DNA of 64,000 bases from UBA3775 sp964584255 (GTDB lineage Bacteria > Bacillota > Clostridia > Lachnospirales > Lachnospiraceae), in contig CAZOZM010000008.1 in NCBI GenBank assembly GCA_964584255.1, forward strand, positions 1-64,000. The letters are read 5' to 3'. Positions 7,706-16,546 of the stretch are shown here, piece after piece (the stretch's first letter is position 1; each line of letters opens with the position of its first letter). The position numbers and the translations under genes are program-made. The notes beneath the pieces are model-generated. The model was not told where the DNA came from, did no database searches, and saw only the letters and a list, made by a program, of their open reading frames with translations.

Positions 7706-9430
7706 ATGGAAGGACTGCTGATTACAGGCGATTTTATGGAGATTACGGGGGCAACCCGCAATACGCTCATTCATTATGATGAGATTGGTCTTCTTAAGCC
7801 GATGAAGACAAACGAACGGGGTGACAGGTTTTATCATCCGTTCCAGACATATACATACAAGATTGTGAAGATGTTCCAGGCTGCGGGAATGAGTCTTGAC
7901 AGTATAAAAGAAATACTTTCTCAAAAAAGAAAAGGCAGCATGAGGGAAATGTATCCGGAGCATGCGGAAGAAATGCTTGAGGGCGGAAAGCAGATTGACG
8001 AGGCTCACAGAGAAAAAAATGTTGCATACAGATATCTTAAAAAGCTGAGTTATGTAAGCAGTGTTTTTAATGAATATGATCCGGATGGAGCGCCGGTCGT
8101 AGGTCATTTTGATGTTAAGGGATATGCGAGACGGACTCCGGCAAAAACGAAGTGTTTCATGACCGAAAAGGAATTCTATCAGCTCATGGTGGACCATATA
8201 ATGGACTATGCCGATAAGGTGGAGGATGATTCATTTCCGGTAATAACCTATTTTGATATGGTCGATTTTGTTGCAGGATTAAATGCCGTTTGGGCAGTGG
8301 GAAGTTTTACGCGATTCCGGTCAGGCTGCAGAATGGAAGTGGAAAATGCCGTTATTGTCAGACGAAAAGGCAGCTTAAACAGTATTTACGGGACGCTTGA
8401 AGAAATGCGTTCGTTCATGAACAGAAAAAAGCTTATGCCTTCGGCGAGTCCTTTTATACTTACAAACAGTTTTTATATGGATACGTTGGGACAGAAGCAT
8501 GTGGACCGTCTTTTCGTTATTCCGGTGAGAAAAAGTACCGACGAAGAAGGGAATCTTGTTGTAGGTACTGAGGCTGAAAGAGACTATGATAATGAAGCGG
8601 ATGTCAGGAATCTTCTTTCGAGCGGCGAGTACATAAAAACAATGCGAATCACGAGAAACAGCCTGAATTTCTACATCAGAAAGGGACTTATTGAACCTGC
8701 ATGTACGAAGGAAAACGGCTACAATATGTACGGTATTGAACAGATATATTCAATGATGAACATTAAATCGTTGAAAAGGGCGGGATTTACAATTCAGGAG
8801 ATTGTTGAAATCTACCGGCGTAATTCCGAATCTGTTGACAGGTATGAGGAGATAACAGGAACTCTTGAAGATAAGATTCAGACGGTTAAGGAAGAGATAA
8901 TCGAGCTTATAAAAAGAAAGTATACGATGAAGCTGGTTTACAGATGGTTTAACATTATCAGGGTGGTGGATTCAAAGGATATGTATTCCTATACTTTTAC
9001 GGAAAAAGAGCGGTTTTCGTATCGTAAGGCTTTATATAGGGAAAACTTAAATGATGAATTAAGAGTAAGGGACAGTATTTACCGTTTTATCGGAGGAACC
9101 AACGGCAGACGGACAAGATTTTCATATCCTGTCGGAATGGTGCTTAACAGGGAGATGGATGTGACCCGTGAGGAAGCCTTTGTAATTCCTTCAACACTTG
9201 AAGTTTCGCCGGAGGACATAATGGTTGATGGTGAATATATGATTTTTTCCTATGTTGCGAACGTAAGAAATTTCAGAACAATCGTGAAACAGAGGATTGA
9301 TGAGATTGAGGCAGAGGGAAAAAAGAAGGTGTGCGGTGAAATTTTGAACATATTTATACAGATATATATAGAAAAAGAGGAAGGTGTCAGCATGTATATG
9401 ATGACAATGCTTCCTCTTAAGGATGTGTGA
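7706..9430 (+). CDS. MerR-family regulator with two complete MerR units in tandem
   Basis: A 574-residue protein, about twice the usual size. Residues about 6-75 are a MerR winged HTH (ITGATRNTLIHYDEIGLLKP), followed by a helical linker and a GyrI-like effector region to about 290. Residues about 303-372 are a second MerR HTH (MRITRNSLNFYIRKGLIEP), again with a coiled-coil segment and a C-terminal GyrI-like region. MerR proteins bind DNA as dimers, so this may be a covalent pseudo-dimer. Ligand and targets are unknown. AGGAGAGAGAAA precedes the ATG. Its stop abuts the stop of the convergent carboxypeptidase gene with no base between. Confidence 0.82.
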   Translation: MEGLLITGDFMEITGATRNTLIHYDEIGLLKPMKTNERGDRFYHPFQTYTYKIVKMFQAAGMSLDSIKEILSQKRKGSMREMYPEHAEEMLEGGKQIDEAHREKNVAYRYLKKLSYVSSVFNEYDPDGAPVVGHFDVKGYARRTPAKTKCFMTEKEFYQLMVDHIMDYADKVEDDSFPVITYFDMVDFVAGLNAVWAVGSFTRFRSGCRMEVENAVIVRRKGSLNSIYGTLEEMRSFMNRKKLMPSASPFILTNSFYMDTLGQKHVDRLFVIPVRKSTDEEGNLVVGTEAERDYDNEADVRNLLSSGEYIKTMRITRNSLNFYIRKGLIEPACTKENGYNMYGIEQIYSMMNIKSLKRAGFTIQEIVEIYRRNSESVDRYEEITGTLEDKIQTVKEEIIELIKRKYTMKLVYRWFNIIRVVDSKDMYSYTFTEKERFSYRKALYRENLNDELRVRDSIYRFIGGTNGRRTRFSYPVGMVLNREMDVTREEAFVIPSTLEVSPEDIMVDGEYMIFSYVANVRNFRTIVKQRIDEIEAEGKKKVCGEILNIFIQIYIEKEEGVSMYMMTMLPLKDV

Positions 9431-10999
9431 TTATTTGATTTCCGTCATTTCCGTTTTATCAGAGCCGGATGGACGGACTTTACGGACCTCCGAAAGGTGA
9501 TCCTCAGGAAGTGTTGACGGATGAATTCCGGCACCCTTGGTATAGAGGGTGGTCTTAGGAGTTGTCTTCATCGGAAACAGCAGAATGATAAGTATTGTTC
9601 CGATTGCAAAAAGCAATAAAGAAACTATTGCCGCAAAACTTTTGGCCGGAGTATTCAGTGAGAGTATTCCGGCTTTTATTTTGTTAAAAAATGTTGCCTT
9701 TTCGGCTGAACCGGCATCTTTTTCCGGAAGGTAAATGTCGGAATCCGAAACGTTCTCCGGATTAATCAGATAAAACGGAAAATATTTGATGAATTCAGTA
9801 TCTGCCATGGTGGCATTTTCGGTATAGAAATAAATGTCGGCTTTTCCCGCAGGATTTCCGTCATAGAGAAAATCTATTGAGCCGACGATATTGTTTCCGT
9901 ACTTGAATTCATATATCTGTTTAAGTTGTGTGCTTCTTGTGATTTTGGAAGCATCATAACCGACAGGAAGTGCGATGCAGGCCTCTTCATTATAGAAGAA
10001 AAGCGAATTGTCTTTACCTTCAAACGGATTGCAGGAATCAAAAAGCGTTCCGACTCCATTCCGGGAATCATTTATCAGGGACTTTATGGATACTCCGCAG
10101 TAATTTTCAAAAGCATATGAAAAAAGCGCTTTGGTATCGGCATAGGAAGCGTCATTTGAGGGGCTTCCCATGACAACACAGACAAGATTAAGTCCGCCGG
10201 AGGCTGCAAATGTACAGAGAGACCATTTGGAATTTCCGCCATATGCGGTACCGCCGGTTTTTCCTGCATAGACATAGGTACATGTATCCTTTCCGCTTAT
10301 AAAACGGTGAGAGGCGGAAACCTGATAATCACCGTCAAGCGTGACGGCGCGGGCTCCGAGCGTGGCTGACATTGAAGAATAACCGGTCATAAGTGAAGAG
10401 GCGGCAAGTGCAATGTCGTAGCAACAGCTGTAGTGACCGCTTTCGTATTTTCCCAGACCGTTTACGAACTCAGAGTTAACGAAGCCGTGTTCATCGGCAT
10501 AGGTGTTCATGAGAGAGGCAAACCCGTTCATGCTGCCTGCAACAGCCGCACATAAAGAATAGGTTGAATCTTCGGCAGATGCCATAAGTGATCCTTTTAC
10601 GGCATCGGATACCGTGATACGGCTGCCTGACGGATAACCGACATTTGCCGCCGTAGGGAAGTTTTGAGAAGCGGCCTCGATTGAGCATGTGATACTGTCA
10701 GTGAGTTTAAGGTTTTCAAGACTTACGAGTGCCGTGACAATTTTTGTAAGACTGGATGGCTGCTGTGCCATTGTTTCGTTTTTGGAATAAAGAATTGAAC
10801 CACTGTTTATATCCATTACGATGGCTGATTCAGAGCTTATTTCCGGTCCTCCCGAAATGAGTGCCGAGGTTTTGACGGAAGCATCTTCCGATTCTTCGCC
10901 GCGGGCGGGAGAACAGATGAAACATGCAAATGTAATGAGTGCCAAAAAAACGGATAAGACGTGAGTGGTTCCGGTTTTTCTGATTAAATACTTAAACAA
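9431..10999 (-). CDS. D-alanyl-D-alanine carboxypeptidase family protein (PBP5/DacF-like)
   Basis: A 522-residue secreted and membrane-associated serine peptidase S11. An N-terminal hydrophobic segment (about 12-30) is followed by the SxxK motif SLTK at 83-86 and KTG at 247-249. At the place of the SxN motif the sequence is Ser141-Ala-Glu143, a change of the usual Asn. A hydrophobic helix near residue 455-480 (SFAAIVSLLLFAIGTILIILLF) and a basic cytoplasmic-type tail anchor the C-terminus. The family trims the terminal D-Ala of peptidoglycan stem peptides. Translation starts at TTG behind AAGGAGACTTCTC. Confidence 0.85.
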   Translation of the reverse strand: MFKYLIRKTGTTHVLSVFLALITFACFICSPARGEESEDASVKTSALISGGPEISSESAIVMDINSGSILYSKNETMAQQPSSLTKIVTALVSLENLKLTDSITCSIEAASQNFPTAANVGYPSGSRITVSDAVKGSLMASAEDSTYSLCAAVAGSMNGFASLMNTYADEHGFVNSEFVNGLGKYESGHYSCCYDIALAASSLMTGYSSMSATLGARAVTLDGDYQVSASHRFISGKDTCTYVYAGKTGGTAYGGNSKWSLCTFAASGGLNLVCVVMGSPSNDASYADTKALFSYAFENYCGVSIKSLINDSRNGVGTLFDSCNPFEGKDNSLFFYNEEACIALPVGYDASKITRSTQLKQIYEFKYGNNIVGSIDFLYDGNPAGKADIYFYTENATMADTEFIKYFPFYLINPENVSDSDIYLPEKDAGSAEKATFFNKIKAGILSLNTPAKSFAAIVSLLLFAIGTILIILLFPMKTTPKTTLYTKGAGIHPSTLPEDHLSEVRKVRPSGSDKTEMTEIK

Positions 11000-11019
11000 G
11001 AGAAGTCTCCTTAAAAGAT

Positions 11020-11712
11020 TTATTGTCCGTAGTATGCTCCGGGACCGTGTTTTCTGAGGTAATGTTTATCAAGAAGCACCTTGTCCATTACAGGAAAGCC
11101 CTTTCCGGAAACAGCAGCGCTGTCATATGCCATGTGAGCCACTTCTTCAAGGACAACGGCGTTGACAACTGCGGCTTCAGGGCTCTTTCCCCAGGTAAAA
11201 GGACCGTGGGAAGCTATTAAAACGGCAGGAACATCTTTGTAATTTATGCCGTTCTCAAAGGTTTCTGTAATTACAAGACCGGTATTTTTTTCGTAGTCGT
11301 TTTTAATCTCCTCAATGTACATTTTTCTTGTGCAGGGAATTGTTCCATAGAAGTGATCCGCATGAGTCGTTCCGCCGGCAGGAATTGAAGTTTCTGCCTG
11401 TGAAAAAACGGTTGCCCAGTGAGAATGTGTATGAACGACACCGCCTATTCCGTCCCATGCCTTATAAAGTTCAAGGTGAGTAGGAAGGTCGGATGACGGC
11501 TTGAGACTGCCCTCTATTATATTTCCGTCAAGGTCGGTGACGACCATGGAATCGGCGGTCATTTCATCGTAAGGTACACCTGACGGTTTGATAACCACAT
11601 ATCCGGTTTCTCTGTCGATTCCGGAAACATTGCCCCAGGTGAATGTCACGAGACCGTATTCAGGGAGCATGAGATTGGCGCGAAGTACTTCTTCTTTAAG
11701 TTTTTCAAGCAT
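11020..11712 (-). CDS. araD: L-ribulose-5-phosphate 4-epimerase / class II aldolase family protein
   Basis: A 230-residue zinc-dependent class II aldolase/adducin protein. It shows the AraD features GNVSGIDRETGYVVIKPSGVPYDEM, the zinc His pair in VHTHSHWATVFSQA and the downstream His in HADHFYGTIPCTR, plus ASHGPFTWG. AraD interconverts L-ribulose-5-P and D-xylulose-5-P in arabinose use. No araA or araB is nearby, so related substrates are possible. Start ATG follows GAAAGGTAGTAAT. It is the second gene in the minus-strand series after the membrane protein at 11738-12346. Confidence 0.88.
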   Translation of the reverse strand: MLEKLKEEVLRANLMLPEYGLVTFTWGNVSGIDRETGYVVIKPSGVPYDEMTADSMVVTDLDGNIIEGSLKPSSDLPTHLELYKAWDGIGGVVHTHSHWATVFSQAETSIPAGGTTHADHFYGTIPCTRKMYIEEIKNDYEKNTGLVITETFENGINYKDVPAVLIASHGPFTWGKSPEAAVVNAVVLEEVAHMAYDSAAVSGKGFPVMDKVLLDKHYLRKHGPGAYYGQ

Positions 11713-11737
11713 ATTACTACCTTCTTTCTGAAATATA

Positions 11738-12346
11738 TCAGCTTTTTTTCAGTGAGCTGAAGAAATTAACAAGCGGTGTCAGATAATCAGATGAGAAAAT
11801 CATCAGGCAGCGGCTGTTTATTGTTTTGCGGGAGGCTTCCTTAAGGAGCCTTGCCGGCTTTTGCATTGAACGGAAGATTTCCTCCCCATCAGTCGGAAAG
11901 GTTGTCTTGTCAAGTATTATATAAACATCCGGCGAAAAAAGAAAATAATATCTTTCATCTTCGTGGATTTCCGTGAAAATATGCCATTTATACTGCTGGT
12001 GAGAAAGTGATGTGTGAAGATTGACATATTTCTCATCAAGAGTTACAACCTGGTCGATTTCACGGTGTATGCCGTTTATTGCCTTTGCCCTGTAGACAAG
12101 CGGCCAGATAAGAACCACGGAGGCAAATAAAAGCAGCAGCGTGAGCAGAAAAACTATGGTCATGGTCCAGTCGGTTTTCAGGACAAGAACCCTGAGAAAA
12201 CCGGCAACCGTTAGAATAGATGAAACAAGCATGAGTATGTAGAAAACAATTCTCACTATTTTGCATTTCGTGGAATATATCCAGAGATAAAATCCGGTCC
12301 GGCTTATGAGTTCATCGGTAAAATGTATATGGTTTTCAGTATGCAT
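11738..12346 (-). CDS. Membrane protein with YcxB-like C-terminal domain
   Basis: A 202-residue protein. Two hydrophobic helices near residues 30-50 and 62-85 (VFYILMLVSSILTVAGFL; TIVFLLTLLLLFASVVLIW) are followed by a cytosolic domain in which TLDEKYVNLHTSLSHQQYKW, YYFLFSPDVYIILDK and F-PTDGEEIF resemble the YcxB/bPH-like C-terminal fold. The function is unknown. The start is the ATG behind GGAGGG; a longer frame without such a site exists upstream. Confidence 0.7.
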   Translation of the reverse strand: MHTENHIHFTDELISRTGFYLWIYSTKCKIVRIVFYILMLVSSILTVAGFLRVLVLKTDWTMTIVFLLTLLLLFASVVLIWPLVYRAKAINGIHREIDQVVTLDEKYVNLHTSLSHQQYKWHIFTEIHEDERYYFLFSPDVYIILDKTTFPTDGEEIFRSMQKPARLLKEASRKTINSRCLMIFSSDYLTPLVNFFSSLKKS

Positions 12347-12402
12347 AAACCCTCCACTGATTAAAGATTCGTTAAGAGTGCCAGAATGACACGGGAACGG
12401 TA

Positions 12403-12453
12403 AAAGAAAACCCCGTGTCATCAGGACTTACCGAGTCCTATGATAACACAGGG
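12403..12453 (-). terminator. Intrinsic terminator after the mutarotase-like gene
   Basis: Read on the minus strand, a long imperfect stem joins CCCTGTG...AGGACT with AGTCCT...CACGGGG around a CGGTA loop, followed by TTTTCTTTT. It lies between the mutarotase-like gene and the YcxB-like gene. Confidence 0.7.
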
Positions 12454-12480
12454 AGTGATGAAAAAACAAGATGACTGTTA

Positions 12481-13353
12481 TTAAGGTCTTATTTCTATTG
12501 TGTAACTTTTTTCAAACACTTCACAGGAACCGAGTCGGTTCATGAACCTTCTTTCCTGCCATGTGCCGGAAAAATCGTCATCATCGCATCTTCCGTACCA
12601 TGGTTCAATGCAGACAAAAGGTGCATGTTTGCCTTTTGCCGACCATATGCCGTATACGGGAGCATCAAATGTAACACGGAGATACTCTTTTCGGTCGCTT
12701 CCGCATAATCCCACGCTGCGGCGTCGGTCATTGTAAAAGACAAGAGCATCATTGTCGAAGAAGTTTTCCGTTAAAGGTACGAGAGAGTCCTGTGTTTCCA
12801 GAATGTGTTCTTCGGACAGGCATAAGCCGTCCCCTGAAAGCAGGTTGTAGGAAAGTGGAGCACATTCGTCAAATTTTATGAAACAGGAAGTCTGAGAGTC
12901 GTCCGTGAGAGGACAGGTGAAGGCCGGATGGCCGCCGATTTGGAAAAACAGCTCACTGTCGGAAGGGTTTTCCACTCTGTATCCTGCCGTTATGGAATTG
13001 CCCTTGAGGGTGAAACTGAGGAAGAGTCTGAAATCACATGGGAATTTGGATTTTGTATCCTCAGAGGACTCGAGCAGGAAGGTTATTGAATCTTCAGTTT
13101 TTTCAAAGAGTGAAAATTCAGTATCTCTTGCAAATCCGTGCTGACCCATGCTGTAGGTTTTTCCGTCAAGAATGTAGGACTTATTCTTTAAACCGCCTAC
13201 AATCGGAAAAAGTATGGGAGCATGTCGCTTCCACGCATCTCCGGCATTCCACATGAAGGAAAGACCGGTGCTTTTTTCAACAATGTCTGTAAGTTCGGCT
13301 CCCATGGAAGATATGGTTACCGAGAGTAAATGATTTTCTAAAGTATAGTTCAT
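12481..13353 (-). CDS. Aldose 1-epimerase family protein (LacX/YeaD-like)
   Basis: A 290-residue galactose mutarotase-fold protein. Recognisable family features are MGAELTDIVEK near the N-terminus, GGHPAFTCPL (the substrate-binding His) and the C-terminal WSAKGKHAPFVCIEPWYGR. The family interconverts anomers of sugars or hexose phosphates; the substrate is not known here. It lies downstream of the copper ATPase gene, separated by a hairpin, and upstream of membrane and araD-like genes. Confidence 0.85.
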   Translation of the reverse strand: MNYTLENHLLSVTISSMGAELTDIVEKSTGLSFMWNAGDAWKRHAPILFPIVGGLKNKSYILDGKTYSMGQHGFARDTEFSLFEKTEDSITFLLESSEDTKSKFPCDFRLFLSFTLKGNSITAGYRVENPSDSELFFQIGGHPAFTCPLTDDSQTSCFIKFDECAPLSYNLLSGDGLCLSEEHILETQDSLVPLTENFFDNDALVFYNDRRRSVGLCGSDRKEYLRVTFDAPVYGIWSAKGKHAPFVCIEPWYGRCDDDDFSGTWQERRFMNRLGSCEVFEKSYTIEIRP

Positions 13354-13387
13354 TATTTTCTCCGTTCTGGGTGTGTGTAACAGGTTA

Positions 13388-13422
13388 TGCCGCCTGTCAG
13401 GTCCTGAATTTGTCAGGCGGCA
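13388..13422. terminator. Hairpin between copA and the mutarotase-like gene
   Basis: Nine-base arms TGCCGCCTG (13388-13396) and CAGGCGGCA (13414-13422) are exact complements. No long T-tract follows on either strand, so it may only attenuate transcription or stabilise the copA mRNA 3' end. Confidence 0.5.
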
Positions 13423-13427
13423 GTTGT

Positions 13428-13637
13428 TTATTCTACTGAGATTACTTTATAGTCATTGGCAGTTACGGTTTCAATAAGCAGTTCATCCGCTACCTCGCTG
13501 CTTAAAGTTAAAACTGCAGTGCCCTCTTTGTGGCTGACAACGGCGGAATCTACCCCCGGAAGTGCCTCGAGGCATTTCTTAACATGTGCTTCGCAGTGTC
13601 CGCACATCATTCCTTCAATATGCATTGTTTTTGTCAT
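13428..13637 (-). CDS. copZ: Possible free copper chaperone CopZ made from an internal start within copA
   Basis: The last 69 codons of copA form a complete HMA chaperone (MTKTMHIEGMMCGHC...) of the exact size of CopZ. Its ATG is preceded by AAAGGAG (13645-13651) at a 7-base spacing, a strong Shine-Dalgarno lying inside the copA linker, in frame. What is seen is a good start site; that it is used is inference. E. coli also makes CopZ from copA, but by frameshifting and from the N-terminal domain. Confidence 0.55.
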   Translation of the reverse strand: MTKTMHIEGMMCGHCEAHVKKCLEALPGVDSAVVSHKEGTAVLTLSSEVADELLIETVTANDYKVISVE

Positions 13638-15983
13638 GACAGAACTCCTTTCGTTTCTCAGAGCCGATGTTATTTCTTCGGCATCCGGAATATTTTTTAA
13701 TTTTATTTTCTCAACTGATTTATGTTTATCAGCCGTAAGCCCGGTAAAGTTAAGTCGGAGGGCATTGGAAACCACAAAGAAGCTGGACAGGGACATGGCA
13801 GCGGCTCCGAACATCGGATTGAGGGTCCATCCGGTAAGAGGAATCCATACCCCGGCTGCAAGTGTGATGCCTATGCAGTTGTAGAAAAATGCCCAAAACA
13901 GATTTTCATGTATGTTCCTTATTGTGGCGCGACTGAGTCGTATTGCCGCAGGAACATCTGTAAGTTTAGATTTTACTAGAACAACGTCTGCAGAGTCAAT
14001 AGCAATATCCGTTCCGGCTCCGATTGCAATTCCCGTGTCGGCAGTTGTAAGTGCCGGAGCGTCATTTATTCCGTCACCGACCATGGCGGTGTGTCCGTAC
14101 TCACGGAGTTTCCTGATGATTTTTTCTTTTCCGTCCGGAAGAACGTCGCTGAATACGGCATCAACTCCGGCAGCGGCGGCAATTGCATGAGCAGTGCGTG
14201 CATTGTCACCGGTGAGCATACAGACATATATTCCCATGTCCTTGAGTTCACGGATAGCCTCTGCACTCTCAGGTTTTACAACATCGGAAACGGCGATAAG
14301 ACCGAGAAGTCTGCCGTTATCAGTAAAGAAAAGCGGTGTCTTGCCCAGTGATGCAAGCTCTTTTGACCTGGTAAGCATTTCGCTGTCCATGGGCACGAGT
14401 GTGCTGATGAACTTTTCGGAACCGCCATAGAGTCTGTGGTCACCCGAAAGTGCCGTAAGTCCGTTGCCGGGAAGAACCTTAAAATCGGTAATCCGGGAGT
14501 CATATGTTTTATCCGGAAATGAGTCCGTGTCTTCCGTGTCATATTCGGTAATTGCAAGAGCGAGCGGATGTTCACTGTTCTTTTCGAGAAGTTTTGCTGC
14601 GGTAAGAAGAGCCGCACGGCTTGTTCCCGGAGCAGGAATTATATCAGTTACAACCGGTTTGCCGGAGGTTATCGTTCCTGTTTTGTCAAGAGCAACGATT
14701 TTTGTGCGTCCTGCCAACTCAAGTGCGGCAGCAGTTTTAAACAGAATGGAATTCTTTGCACCTACTCCGTTTCCTACCATTATGGCAACCGGTGTGGCAA
14801 GACCGAGAGCACACGGACAGCTGATTACGAGTACGGAAACCGCTCTGGATAAGACAAATCCGGAATCCTTGCCCAAAACTGCCCAGACAATGCCGGTAAT
14901 GAGTGCGATTAACATGACCGAAGGGACGAATACGGCGGATACTTTATCGGCAGCCTTTGCAATCGGTGCTTTTGCAGCGGCCGCATCCGTAACCATTCTG
15001 ATTATTCCGGAAAGTGCAGTATCCTCTCCTACATTTGTGGCCCGGCAGAACAGAACTCCGGAACGGTTTATTGTGGCGGCAAAAACCTTGCTGTCCGCCT
15101 GTTTGTCCACCGGAATACTTTCTCCGGTAAGAGCAGATTCGTCAACGGCGCTGTTTCCGTCGTTTACTATGCCGTCTGCGGGAATGCTTTCTCCCGGTTT
15201 TACGATAAAGATGGTGCCGGCTTCAAGCTCGGAGGCATTTATTATGACCTCTTTTCCGTCGCGGATTACACGCGCCGTCTGTGGAGCAAGCTCCATAAGA
15301 CTTTTAATGGCATCGGTGGTTCTGCCTTTGGCTTTGGCTTCGAGAAGTTTTCCTATTGTAATCAGCGTAAGAATCATTGCAGCCGATTCAAAGTAGAGCT
15401 CATCCATAAGGATGGAGAGTTTTTCGTAATCCATATCGGCCTGTGCGCGGGTCATGGCAAAAGTTACATAAAGAGAATAAAGGAAAGACACTCCCGAACC
15501 GAGAGCGACGAGTGAATCCATATTCGGAGATTTATGAACAAAAGCCTTAAATCCGCTTATAAAAAACTTCCTGTTCAGAAGCATTATTACAATTGTGAGC
15601 AGAAGCTGACACAGGGCTACTGCCACATGGTTTTCATGAAAAAAAGCCGGAAGGGGCCATGAAAACATCATGTGTCCCATTGAAAAATACATGAGAACGA
15701 GAAGCAGAACGACGGAGAGAACAAGCCGGCGAAGTATGGTTTTCTGTTCATCGTCCTCTTCATTACGGTCTGATGTTTCGGCTCTTCCTGCAGGAAATGC
15801 CTGATAGCCGGCTTTGGTTACGGCTTTGATTATTTCATCGGAAGAAGCTTCGCCTTCTACGGTCAGGGAGTTCGTCAGCAGACTGACGGAACATGAAGTA
15901 ACTCCGGCCACGGAGCCGACGGCACGTTCAACGCTTGCCTGACAGGCAGCACAGCTCATTCCTTTTACGGTAAATTTCTGCAT
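13428..15983 (-). CDS. copA: Copper-translocating P1B-type ATPase with N- and C-terminal metal-binding domains
   Basis: An 851-residue P-type ATPase. In order: HMA domain with GMSCAAC (Cys11, Cys14), membrane helices, the ion-path motif CPC near residue 388, the phosphorylation motif DKTGT near 431, GDGINDAPAL, the last membrane helices, a linker, and a second HMA domain with GMMCGHC (Cys794, Cys797) at the very C-terminus. CPC places it in the Cu(I) export group. csoR lies 40 bases upstream and controls the pair through the operator at 16415-16435. The C-terminal domain can probably also be translated alone (see 13428-13637). Confidence 0.94.
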   Translation of the reverse strand: MQKFTVKGMSCAACQASVERAVGSVAGVTSCSVSLLTNSLTVEGEASSDEIIKAVTKAGYQAFPAGRAETSDRNEEDDEQKTILRRLVLSVVLLLVLMYFSMGHMMFSWPLPAFFHENHVAVALCQLLLTIVIMLLNRKFFISGFKAFVHKSPNMDSLVALGSGVSFLYSLYVTFAMTRAQADMDYEKLSILMDELYFESAAMILTLITIGKLLEAKAKGRTTDAIKSLMELAPQTARVIRDGKEVIINASELEAGTIFIVKPGESIPADGIVNDGNSAVDESALTGESIPVDKQADSKVFAATINRSGVLFCRATNVGEDTALSGIIRMVTDAAAAKAPIAKAADKVSAVFVPSVMLIALITGIVWAVLGKDSGFVLSRAVSVLVISCPCALGLATPVAIMVGNGVGAKNSILFKTAAALELAGRTKIVALDKTGTITSGKPVVTDIIPAPGTSRAALLTAAKLLEKNSEHPLALAITEYDTEDTDSFPDKTYDSRITDFKVLPGNGLTALSGDHRLYGGSEKFISTLVPMDSEMLTRSKELASLGKTPLFFTDNGRLLGLIAVSDVVKPESAEAIRELKDMGIYVCMLTGDNARTAHAIAAAAGVDAVFSDVLPDGKEKIIRKLREYGHTAMVGDGINDAPALTTADTGIAIGAGTDIAIDSADVVLVKSKLTDVPAAIRLSRATIRNIHENLFWAFFYNCIGITLAAGVWIPLTGWTLNPMFGAAAMSLSSFFVVSNALRLNFTGLTADKHKSVEKIKLKNIPDAEEITSALRNERSSVMTKTMHIEGMMCGHCEAHVKKCLEALPGVDSAVVSHKEGTAVLTLSSEVADELLIETVTANDYKVISVE

Positions 15984-16023
15984 ATAAACCTCTTTCCGGA
16001 CGGTTGGCTCCGTCCTTATCTGA

Positions 16024-16344
16024 TTAGCGCATGAGTCTTGTAAGTGTCTTTAATAAATCATCGATTGTTTCATCTTTACCTGCGATAATGTCATCCTTTA
16101 CGCAGGTTTTTATATGATTGGATATTAAAAGACGGTTAAAGCTTCCGATTGCGGCACTGACCGCAGAAGCCTGATTTATTATGTCGGTACAGTAGTCGCC
16201 TCTTTCGACCATACGGCGTATGCCTTTAATCTGTCCTTCAATTTTATTGAGACGTGTAACGAGATCCTTAACCTCGGACGCATCACGGTCCTTATGTCGG
16301 TTGTGGCACGGACACATACAGTCATTTTCATGAATGTCATCCAT
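16024..16344 (-). CDS. csoR: CsoR-family copper-sensing transcriptional repressor
   Basis: A 106-residue all-helical metal-sensing repressor (DUF156). The Cu(I) ligands Cys-His-Cys are visible in GDYCTDII and SNHIKTC. The N-terminus adds a Cys/His-rich segment (CMCPCHNRHK) not needed in the classical fold. Copper binding releases it from DNA and turns on copA downstream. The promoter upstream holds a perfect CsoR-type operator. GAAAGGATAACTTACTT precedes the start. Confidence 0.93.
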   Translation of the reverse strand: MDDIHENDCMCPCHNRHKDRDASEVKDLVTRLNKIEGQIKGIRRMVERGDYCTDIINQASAVSAAIGSFNRLLISNHIKTCVKDDIIAGKDETIDDLLKTLTRLMR

Positions 16345-16411
16345 AAGTAAGTTATCCTTTCGTAAGCAGTTTATTCGTCGGAATCAGGTCCGAATAGTGT
16401 TCTGTACGGAG

Positions 16412-16440
16412 AGTATATACCCCGTGGGGGTATATTTCAA
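16412..16440 (-). promoter_or_regulatory. csoR-copA promoter with CsoR operator in the spacer
   Basis: On the minus strand TTGAAA (16435-16440) and TATACT (16412-16417) are 17 bases apart. The spacer holds ATATACCCC-GTG-GGGGTATAT (plus-strand 16415-16435), a perfect 9-3-9 palindrome of the CsoR type. Repressor bound there would block RNA polymerase. Confidence 0.88.
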
Positions 16441-16546
16441 CCCCAAAAAAGTAATAATTAAGAAAATCTTAAACTCTGCGTGACGGCAACGGGATTAAAT
16501 TTCTTTATAAATGTGGTAAAATGTGCGGATAATATTAAGGAAAGGC

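Noticed and set aside
7598..8197. 199-codon frame opposite the start of the tandem MerR gene
   Set aside because: It lies antisense to two clear MerR motifs and lacks a ribosome site.
14464..15396. Long open frame of about 310 codons on the plus strand opposite copA
   Set aside because: It is the reverse complement of the well-conserved copA coding frame, has no ribosome site and encodes a low-complexity Ala/Ser/Thr-rich sequence.
13428..15983. Frameshift or two separate genes copA and copZ
   Set aside because: The frame is continuous through the linker; there is no stop between the ATPase and the C-terminal domain.
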